Origin: Dehalococcoidia bacterium
GTDB lineage: Bacteria; Chloroflexota; Dehalococcoidia; Dehalococcoidales; Fen-1064
NCBI GenBank assembly: GCA_011192055.1
Contig: DUES01000191.1
Location: forward strand, 1 to 10,582
DNA: 10,582 nucleotides
Direction of reading: 5' to 3'
Positions 5,357 through 10,582 of the stretch are shown in pieces; within the stretch, counting starts at the first letter, position 1; every line of letters begins with the position of its first letter. The notes below the pieces were generated by a model. That model was not told where the DNA came from and searched no databases. It saw only the letters and a list, made by a program, of their open reading frames with translations. The position numbers were made by a program, and so were the translations under genes.

Positions 5357-6976
5357 CTATACCGAGAAATCACAGACGTACTGATACCTGACGGAACCGT
5401 CCACAACACAATAGGTATGTATCCCTGACTCGATCCCGTGGAGCACCGGTTTCAGCAGGTCGTCAGCAGTTTTAACGAGCTGGTCAAGGGAGCTTAATTG
5501 AATGATGCTCCCACTTGCATCGCTTGTTGGCAATTCCTTGACATCCACGATAACATCCTTGTGTTTCTTGCTGGCCCGTAGAATCTCTTTCTCAAGAGGT
5601 GATGCTTCCTCAGGTCTGTACCATATATACAATACGATGAGGTACGAAAGCAGGAGCAGAAGCATGACTGTCAGAAGAATTGAAAGACCACGTGCCCAGC
5701 CAACAGGAAGTCCCATGATTTTCCCGGGATTGGGAATCATCCGGCTTGTCCGGATATTACCACCCTGGGACTGTACCAGGACCCCCTCTTTCCAGGTAAG
5801 GGTATCTCCTTCCAGTGTCGTGCTCAGAGTCTGGCTGAATAGCTCTGCTATCGTCCCATGGTCGCTTTCGGCTTGAACGTAAACATCAGCGAGTATGGTC
5901 AGGTTATGACTGCTGGTCATACCGATTTCCCTTTCGATAACCTTGTATACATTGTTATAGTAGTTCAGATCCTCTTGACTTAGTGAAAAAGGCACCACGA
6001 AGTCGCCTGCCTTGCTGGTATCTGGAACGAGGGGAAATTCTTTACGCCACACGCCCGGATTCTCCAGCACAGCGGTTAATGAAACATCCTCACTTACCTG
6101 CCTGAGAAGACTATCAGACTCCAACTGGTAGGAAAACGTCATGTCCATGTCCTCAAACAACTTATAGAAAAGCGGTTCACCCGGTTTCACGGTCATTGAA
6201 GATAAAACCTGTAGAGGTTCAGGCACAGAAACTGAAGGTGGTGTTAGCTCTATTGCTCCGAAAGGACTATCCGGCTTTAACTGTACCGAATAATCAAATT
6301 CGCCTGTTTGCTCATAACTGTATTCACCCAGCGCCGCTCTTTTGCTGGTACTTAATGGACTACTCATTTCGATGAGCTGCCCCCTGGTTGATATTGTCAT
6401 CGTTTGTGAATAACTCTCGAAAAACGGTCCACCGTCAACCGGTACCACCGTAGTGTAAGTATCTGCAGTTATGACTACCGACGTGGCTTCAGCCAGTTCC
6501 TCTCCAATCAAGGTGAATTTAACCGTGAAATCACCGGTCAGCCCGGTCACCGGCAATAAAGTGATTATCTCCTGTTCGGTTGCGGTTTTCACAATAGCAG
6601 CCGTTATCTCTATTCTAGTGGATGTCGGCTTTTCAATTTCCTGGTCCGGCACTAAAGAATAGGTATATTTCATATCGATAGTCTCAACATGCTCCAGGGG
6701 GTACTTCGGTTTAGACTGCGGGGATTCCGGGATATCAGCAGTCTGGGTAGTACTGAAGGGGCTTTCTTCAAGAGTAATATCATCATTCAGGTAAGACCCT
6801 TTCAAATGCGCAACGTAGTCAAACTCACCACGGTGCTGGTAATCAAGCAGGACCACTTCCTCCTCAATCTGAGACGGATAGGTGAACGCTTTCTGCACAC
6901 CAAGCCCGGAAAACAGTAAAAGTACACCGACAAAGATTATTATTAACTTGCGAAAATTGATATTAAGTATACTCAT
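5357..6976 (-). CDS. DUF5305-type membrane protein with duplicated outer domain
   Basis: A 539-residue protein from ATG 6976. A GTG two codons earlier (6982) is possible, but AGGG at 6982-6985 sits five bases before the ATG, which decides the start. Residues 8-31 form a hydrophobic signal or anchor (KLIIIFVGVLLLFSG). Two similar outer modules follow: about 43-206, with YQHRGEFDYVAHLK and MKYTYSL, and about 215-403, with YEQTGEFDYSVQLK and MTFSYQL. Residues 429-453 are a strong membrane helix, then an 86-residue inner tail with DVKELP, SLDQLVKTADDLLKPVLH and HTYCVVDG. The FDY...LKP and phi-x-F-S-Y patterns with this tail are those of the DUF5305 family, commonly found beside SipW-type signal peptidases. 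It is the last gene of the fibre-like cluster, 77 bases after the peptidase. A role as anchor, sensor or assembly partner is inferred. Confidence 0.75.
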   Translation of the reverse strand: MSILNINFRKLIIIFVGVLLLFSGLGVQKAFTYPSQIEEEVVLLDYQHRGEFDYVAHLKGSYLNDDITLEESPFSTTQTADIPESPQSKPKYPLEHVETIDMKYTYSLVPDQEIEKPTSTRIEITAAIVKTATEQEIITLLPVTGLTGDFTVKFTLIGEELAEATSVVITADTYTTVVPVDGGPFFESYSQTMTISTRGQLIEMSSPLSTSKRAALGEYSYEQTGEFDYSVQLKPDSPFGAIELTPPSVSVPEPLQVLSSMTVKPGEPLFYKLFEDMDMTFSYQLESDSLLRQVSEDVSLTAVLENPGVWRKEFPLVPDTSKAGDFVVPFSLSQEDLNYYNNVYKVIEREIGMTSSHNLTILADVYVQAESDHGTIAELFSQTLSTTLEGDTLTWKEGVLVQSQGGNIRTSRMIPNPGKIMGLPVGWARGLSILLTVMLLLLLSYLIVLYIWYRPEEASPLEKEILRASKKHKDVIVDVKELPTSDASGSIIQLSSLDQLVKTADDLLKPVLHGIESGIHTYCVVDGSVRYQYVCDFSV

Positions 6977-7053
6977 ATGCACCCTGCTTACTCCATATTC
7001 TATCTTTTACCGTCTTATCGGAACTAACAAAGGTATCGGTGAGATACATGCAG

Positions 7054-7629
7054 CTACCGCCTGGACCTCCTCTTTTTACGCCTTTCCAGTAACATTGCCC
7101 GTTTTGTTATACGCCTTCTTCCGGGACTGGTCATTAAATGCAGGTCTTTGGCTGCACTGCCAATGAGCAAAACGGTAGGAAGCCCAATAAGAAATATAAA
7201 ACCGAGCTGGCTTCTGGTGTGATCTCCAATACGGGCAAGGGCAAAGCCCATATATGGGATATTGTAGGTTACCCTGGCCAGGACATTAGCCGCAGGTACA
7301 CTGAGCATGTCAGGTTCCTCATTAGCATCACCATTGGTACGAAACTCGATAGATGCACTGTCACCCAATATTTCTACCACACGGTGGCTGACGATAGCAT
7401 CCGGATCAGAGACGGGATTGAAAGCAATAATATCACCAATCTCTACCTCGGATGGGTCAATCGGCCCCATCAATGCCAGGGCCCCTACTGGCATCACCGG
7501 TTCCATACTGCCACTGTAGACTACTGCCAGGTTGTAACCAAGAATAGCTGGTACCAGGTATATTGAGCACACAACCAAAGCTACCAGCCCCAGGACCATA
7601 CAAAATAGTCTCTTCCCCCAGCGTATCAT
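7054..7629 (-). CDS. sipW: SipW/Sec11-type signal peptidase I (S26B)
   Basis: A 191-residue membrane peptidase. Residues 7-30 are a membrane helix; YSGSMEP carries the catalytic Ser41; SHRVVEI carries His82, replacing the lysine of ordinary bacterial LepB; and TNGDANEEPD supplies the acidic residue (Asp101 or Asp107). This Ser-His-Asp set defines the SipW/archaeal/ER branch. YNIPYMGF (122-129) is a usual later motif, 142-160 is a second membrane helix, and the end is strongly basic (RRKKRRSRR). AGGAG at 7636-7640 is six bases before the ATG. SipW enzymes cut the signal peptides of TasA and related fibre proteins outside the membrane, and three such substrates are encoded immediately upstream. 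The basic tail probably faces the cytoplasm; in some SipW proteins the C-terminus has regulatory activity, but none is shown here. Confidence 0.9.
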   Translation of the reverse strand: MIRWGKRLFCMVLGLVALVVCSIYLVPAILGYNLAVVYSGSMEPVMPVGALALMGPIDPSEVEIGDIIAFNPVSDPDAIVSHRVVEILGDSASIEFRTNGDANEEPDMLSVPAANVLARVTYNIPYMGFALARIGDHTRSQLGFIFLIGLPTVLLIGSAAKDLHLMTSPGRRRITKRAMLLERRKKRRSRR

Positions 7630-7722
7630 GATTATCTCCTGACTCCATTATACAGAGACAGACATCCCCCTCCCGAGACATCTTTCAACCCATGATATTT
7701 CAACTGACAACTCTCAGCGGGT

Positions 7723-7752
7723 GTAAGGATTTTTCATCTGAATATTCCTTAC
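7723..7752 (-). promoter_or_regulatory. 7-bp inverted repeat between subunit C and signal peptidase
   Basis: GTAAGGA (7723-7729) and TCCTTAC (7746-7752) are exact complements around a 16-base loop. On the leftward transcript it begins five bases after the stop codon of subunit C. It could attenuate or process the message so that the peptidase is made at a lower level than its substrates. There is no T-run. Confidence 0.4.
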
Positions 7753-7757
7753 CGTGT

Positions 7758-8459
7758 CTACTGAAAAATGGTGAATACAAGGACCATCTGCGTCCGGTCA
7801 CCCTGATATTCATTCAAATTCCAACTTGCATCACCAAAAGTGACTTTCATTGAGAAATTGGAGAGACCGCTTACCGGCGGAGAAAGATTAGTTACAGCGT
7901 GATTACTGAAATCAAAAAGAGTAATCATACCATCGCCATCCACGTCATCCATATACAGAATGTCCCACTGTGTCCCATCGTTCCAAACTACATCAACAGT
8001 ACCGGCATTCTGATACTTCATGTAATTGACTATCATCACGGTATCTTTATCGAAAATACCAAAGCCCGGTGCCACGGACACATCATCACCAAGTATGGTA
8101 CTCTCCGCTAAATTCTCAGCATCGGTATCGTTGTCAATCTCTTCATTCACAATATGGCAAGATATGTCAAGATGGTCCCCTGCCAGATTGCCCGTATTCT
8201 TGAGATACACCACGCGTTCCAGGAAATCCCCCGGAGCCATTCCGGCCGGATATAAATCAGAATAATGCCAGGTCTGCGTGACGCTATCCCCCTGGTAGCC
8301 AAAATCTTCAGCATGGTCCGCAAGCTGTAAATCCAGGCTACCCGTTTCGTAGAAGTTACCCTCACTGTTTTCGATGTCAGAGAACCCGGCATAAGTGCCG
8401 GCAACGGCCAGAGAGAGCGCAACCACTATTGTTAATACTGCTATCAGGACCTGTTTCAT
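7758..8459 (-). CDS. TasA/camelysin-like exported fibre subunit C
   Basis: A 233-residue exported protein. GAGGT at 8467-8471 precedes the ATG. Residues 1-24 are a SipW-type signal peptide ending A-G-T-Y-A, then GFSDIENS and TGSLDLQL, matching the family's cut site and first strand. PGDFLERVVYLKNTGN (76-91) is the familiar P-G-D ... N-T-G segment of camelysin/TasA proteins. Residues 172-177 are DVDGDG, followed by MITLFDF, a calcium-loop pattern resembling dockerin and EF-hand loops. The last strand, NEYQGDRTQMVLVFTIFQ, resembles the C-terminal strand of TasA as I recall it. It has a single cysteine (101), unlike A and B. It lies 45 bases after B and 128 before the peptidase. TasA-type proteins polymerise into extracellular fibres, with the N-terminal strand donated to the neighbour; this is likely but unproven here. 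Confidence 0.8.
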   Translation of the reverse strand: MKQVLIAVLTIVVALSLAVAGTYAGFSDIENSEGNFYETGSLDLQLADHAEDFGYQGDSVTQTWHYSDLYPAGMAPGDFLERVVYLKNTGNLAGDHLDISCHIVNEEIDNDTDAENLAESTILGDDVSVAPGFGIFDKDTVMIVNYMKYQNAGTVDVVWNDGTQWDILYMDDVDGDGMITLFDFSNHAVTNLSPPVSGLSNFSMKVTFGDASWNLNEYQGDRTQMVLVFTIFQ

Positions 8460-8471
8460 TTCATTGACCTC

Positions 8472-8498
8472 GGAATCTTATTCAAGTTTAACGATTCC
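8472..8498 (-). promoter_or_regulatory. 6-bp inverted repeat abutting the subunit C ribosome site
   Basis: GGAATC (8472-8477) and GATTCC (8493-8498) can pair around 15 bases. On the leftward transcript the stem ends directly against GAGGT (8467-8471), so folding could affect initiation of subunit C. Six base pairs can occur by chance. Confidence 0.3.
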
Positions 8499-8504
8499 AT
8501 ACTG

Positions 8505-9590
8505 CTATTTCTTCCCGTTCGGGGGCCCAGAGGTAGAGATTCCATTCAGCAAGAATTCTATATCGAAGGTTACACTGTCCCCCTGGTATGCATTGGTCGG
8601 CCAGTGGTCACACGGGGAAGTATCCGGAAAGTAGTCCAGGCCGAAGTAATTCTCGGGAATATCAGGGAAATGCAGTTCCATCATAAACCGGCGCGTCTGT
8701 CCTTTAGCCCAGGCTGTCTCGCCATCAGTACCGGTAGCATGGGCGGCGATATAGATTTTAGTGCCCAGATCCCAGACGAGAGGTATATCATAGGAGTCTT
8801 CCGTTAAAGGGGGTGTTACAGGGTCGTGTTTATAAGGAAAGCTCCCCGGTGCCAGTTTTTCCGGTGGGTCTGCGCCCACATATACGGCAGTATCCGCCAT
8901 TTCCCAACCGTAGGTATCATATTTGATCCGCAGGTAGCTGCCGTCAGTCTCAACTGAAACTGTACCGCCGTTTGTGTTCTGGCCTATCATTAAAGGCAGA
9001 GTTAACTTTGGACTGCCAATAGTATATTCAAAATACGAGCCCCAACCGCCACCCTTCGTATTATTTTCAACTTGCAGACTCCCGGGAATCACCCCGAGCA
9101 CGTACTCATTGCAGACGATATCACTCAGCATGCCCTCAACAACAAGCTCAAGTATCCCATCGTCATCACTGTCGTACCATAGCCTGACCTCAATGAATTC
9201 AGCGATGTCGCATTTATCCACCCCGAGCCCTTCAACCAGCACATTACCAATCCATCCGCCTTCCTCGGCGACACTTTCGGGTTCCCGGGTAGCTACGCCT
9301 GCACCAGGAGCATCTTCGATGCAAACCAGGTTACATATATGCACTTTTGCAATGGCATCAAGGGTGCCGGCATTTATCAGCATATGTTCTTTGGAATACC
9401 ACTCACAGGGCCAGGCACCCTCGACAACAAGCGCCCCGCTGCCTATCTCCAGGTTTACGGTACCGGCACACATGTAATTCTCGCTGCTAGCCTCGGTATC
9501 AAAGAAGCTGGCCATCGTGCCATTTACCAGTAAGCCTCCTGTTGCTGTTACGAGCACCACCGCCATTATCACTGATAGAAACCGTTTCAT
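8505..9590 (-). CDS. TasA-like exported subunit B with inserted secreted-type domain
   Basis: A 361-residue protein starting at ATG 9590; a frame extended to 9641 exists but lacks sense as a signal peptide, and AAGGA at 9598-9602 favours 9590. Residues 1-27 form a SipW-type signal peptide ending G-T-M-A, then SFFDTEAS and AGTVNLEI. It shares with subunit A a block EPESVAEEGGWIGNVLVEG (103-121), a calcium-type loop DSDDDG (140-145), and an end LDYFPDTSPCDHWPTNAYQGD (318-338, quoted in part by key residues C327, Y335, Q336, G337). Between about 171 and 300 it carries a segment absent from A, with YLRIKYDT, YVGADPP, SFPYKHD and IYIAAHA, a pattern seen in many secreted adhesive or cell-surface proteins. 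Seven cysteines (41, 62, 86, 90, 127, 160, 327) suggest disulfides. It may be a decorated or minor fibre subunit. Confidence 0.75.
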   Translation of the reverse strand: MKRFLSVIMAVVLVTATGGLLVNGTMASFFDTEASSENYMCAGTVNLEIGSGALVVEGAWPCEWYSKEHMLINAGTLDAIAKVHICNLVCIEDAPGAGVATREPESVAEEGGWIGNVLVEGLGVDKCDIAEFIEVRLWYDSDDDGILELVVEGMLSDIVCNEYVLGVIPGSLQVENNTKGGGWGSYFEYTIGSPKLTLPLMIGQNTNGGTVSVETDGSYLRIKYDTYGWEMADTAVYVGADPPEKLAPGSFPYKHDPVTPPLTEDSYDIPLVWDLGTKIYIAAHATGTDGETAWAKGQTRRFMMELHFPDIPENYFGLDYFPDTSPCDHWPTNAYQGDSVTFDIEFLLNGISTSGPPNGKK

Positions 9591-9597
9591 CACACTA

Positions 9598-9602
9598 TCC
9601 TT
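9598..9602 (-). promoter_or_regulatory. Ribosome binding site fixing the start of subunit B
   Basis: AAGGA on the minus strand is seven bases before the ATG at 9590. The resulting protein starts MKRFLSV, a normal signal-peptide n-region. The upstream in-frame GTG at 9641 would place 17 polar residues before it. Confidence 0.6.
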
Positions 9603-9715
9603 ACCAGATACATTCGCTGATTCAGGCTGCCTCACCTCCACAGGAGAAGAGAACTATTATGTCGATTTTTGTTTTCCCCTCTCCTCTAGAGGTGAATCAC
9701 CGGTATTCGCTGTGG

Positions 9716-9745
9716 GGGGGGAGTGCTCTTGCGGGCACTCCCCCC
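9716..9745 (-). promoter_or_regulatory. Strong 11-bp G/C-rich intercistronic hairpin
   Basis: GGGGGGAGTGC (9716-9726) pairs exactly with GCACTCCCCCC (9735-9745) around an 8-base loop. On the leftward transcript it starts 32 bases after the stop of subunit A and lies about 125 bases before the start of B. No T-run follows, so it is not a classical terminator. It may stabilise the A message, partly stop transcription, or mark the boundary of a separate B transcript. Confidence 0.6.
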
Positions 9746-9777
9746 ATAAGTATTTGCTCACAACACGTACTTAACTA

Positions 9778-10560
9778 TTACGGATAGTAGACTTGTGCAC
9801 CAGGTTGAATTGGCTGTTGGAACAGTCCGAACTCTATTGTGAACGATGCGCCATCGAGCATCAGGGCGTTGGTTGGCCAGTCGTTACACGGAGAGTCAGC
9901 CGGGAAGTAATCATATCCAAATTCTTCCTCGGGCCAGTCACTGATGTGCAGTGAAATCTTCCCGTAACGGGTATTGCAGTTCGGCAGTTCTCCCAGGTAA
10001 TACCACTCACATGCGATCTCATTCAGATATACCGTACCTGGTTGACCCCAGAGGGGGTTGCCTAGAACCGGCTCCAGATCGCCGTCACCATCGAGGTCGT
10101 ACTCGATGTAGACCTCAATGTAATCACCGAGCGTACAGTCCGCACCAAGTGGTCCAATGCCGTCGACCCAAACATTTCCAATCCAGCCGCCGTTCTCTGC
10201 GACATCCTCTGGCTCTGTCCTGCCATCGGGGTGCTTGCTATCCGGATTAGTTACCTCGTAACAGAGGACATCCTTTATGTGGAGATAGAGCCATCCGGTG
10301 CCCTGCCCCTCACCGGTGTTATGCACGTCAAACACTGCATCCTTGGAGCAGCAGGGGAACGCCCCACCGGCATTAATTATCATGGGCACGAAAGGATCAT
10401 CATACTCCACATCGTCAACACTTACCCTGAGATCAAGAGCTCCCACTTCAAAGCGATTTAGCTCACTCTTCTCGATGTCAGAGAAATCAGCCAACGTACC
10501 ACCCACACCGGCTACAGCCAAGGCACCAACAACCACCACACTTAGAACGATGTTTTTCAT
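9778..10560 (-). CDS. TasA-like exported fibre subunit A
   Basis: A 260-residue exported protein, first visible gene of the leftward cluster. AGGAGG at 10571-10576 precedes the ATG. Residues 1-24 are a SipW-type signal peptide ending G-G-T-L-A, then DFSDIEKS and VGALDLRV, the family cut site and first strand. HNTG (80-83) fits the N-T-G strand. It shares with B the block EPEDVAENGGWIGNVWVDG (116-134), a calcium-type loop DLDGDG (155-160) and an end with YDYFPADSPCNDWPTNA (216-232). Cysteines are at 70, 71, 100, 142, 184, 195 and 225; five align with cysteines in B. The last strand SFTIEFGLFQ is followed by a short tail, QPIQPGAQVYYP. By position and compactness it may be the main fibre protein, with B and C as accessory subunits. 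The family call rests on signal peptide and strand motifs; the polymer is inferred. Confidence 0.8.
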   Translation of the reverse strand: MKNIVLSVVVVGALAVAGVGGTLADFSDIEKSELNRFEVGALDLRVSVDDVEYDDPFVPMIINAGGAFPCCSKDAVFDVHNTGEGQGTGWLYLHIKDVLCYEVTNPDSKHPDGRTEPEDVAENGGWIGNVWVDGIGPLGADCTLGDYIEVYIEYDLDGDGDLEPVLGNPLWGQPGTVYLNEIACEWYYLGELPNCNTRYGKISLHISDWPEEEFGYDYFPADSPCNDWPTNALMLDGASFTIEFGLFQQPIQPGAQVYYP

Positions 10561-10582
10561 TTCCTGATTTCCTCCTATTTAT

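Noticed and set aside
5154..5391. Two overlapping rightward open frames (76 and 62 residues) near the convergent junction
   Set aside because: They overlap each other and the end of the DUF5305 gene, lack ribosome sites, and show no motif or coding-like composition.
8974..9477. Rightward 167-residue Ser/Pro-rich open frame
   Set aside because: Antisense to subunit B; the Ser/Pro/Thr bias mirrors its Gly/Asp/Glu-rich codons. The signal peptide and homology of B make the minus strand the coding one.
9642..9777. Riboswitch or regulatory RNA in the A/B gap apart from the hairpin
   Set aside because: The CCTCTAGAGG palindrome near 9683-9692 and the imperfect palindrome around ACCGGT near 9700 are short, and no known riboswitch core could be matched.

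Overview
The window looks like bacterial chromosome from a lineage close to Chloroflexota (Dehalococcoidia-like). This is an inference from gene content: divergent acyl-CoA carboxyltransferases, tiny zinc-ribbon proteins, and a TasA/SipW/DUF5305 cluster of a kind also seen in archaea. No marker gene settles the taxonomy. Base composition is roughly balanced, codon use looks even across the large genes, and Shine-Dalgarno sites (AGGAGG-like) are good, so the coding calls are fairly safe.

Layout. Positions 1-266 hold the start of a leftward gene for an EthD-like small ferredoxin-fold protein that runs off the left edge. A 429-base divergent intergenic region follows, with a leader hairpin. Positions 696-3833 hold two tandem rightward paralogues of the biotin-dependent carboxyltransferase (crotonase-fold) family, 516 and 515 residues, with altered oxyanion-hole motifs. 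Positions 3834-4566 are mostly non-coding and carry four clear inverted repeats, including perfect 13-bp and 12-bp hairpins. Two very small rightward zinc-ribbon genes lie at 4567-4725 and 4900-5031. A short unexplained stretch (5032-5356) separates them from a convergent leftward cluster.

The leftward cluster (10560 down to 5357) reads, in transcription order: three exported proteins with SipW-type signal peptides (260, 361 and 233 aa, here called A, B and C), a SipW/Sec11-type signal peptidase, and a membrane-anchored DUF5305 protein whose outer part is internally duplicated. The three exported proteins carry TasA/camelysin features: a G-T-x-A cleavage site followed by F-S/F-D-x-E, a G-x-L-D-L strand, and in two of them an N-x-Y-Q-G-D last strand. 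The simplest model is a surface-fibre or matrix system: SipW cuts the three subunits, they assemble outside the cell, and the DUF5305 protein anchors, senses or assists assembly.

The most unusual features are these. All three subunits carry a D-x-D-x-D-G loop of the calcium-binding type. A and B share five aligned cysteines and a long conserved block, but B has an extra domain of about 125 residues inserted before the last strands. Three of the four intercistronic gaps contain an inverted repeat, one of them an 11-bp G/C-rich hairpin. The carboxyltransferase pair has lost canonical glycines in both oxyanion-hole motifs, and the second copy has also lost the ESGG motif.
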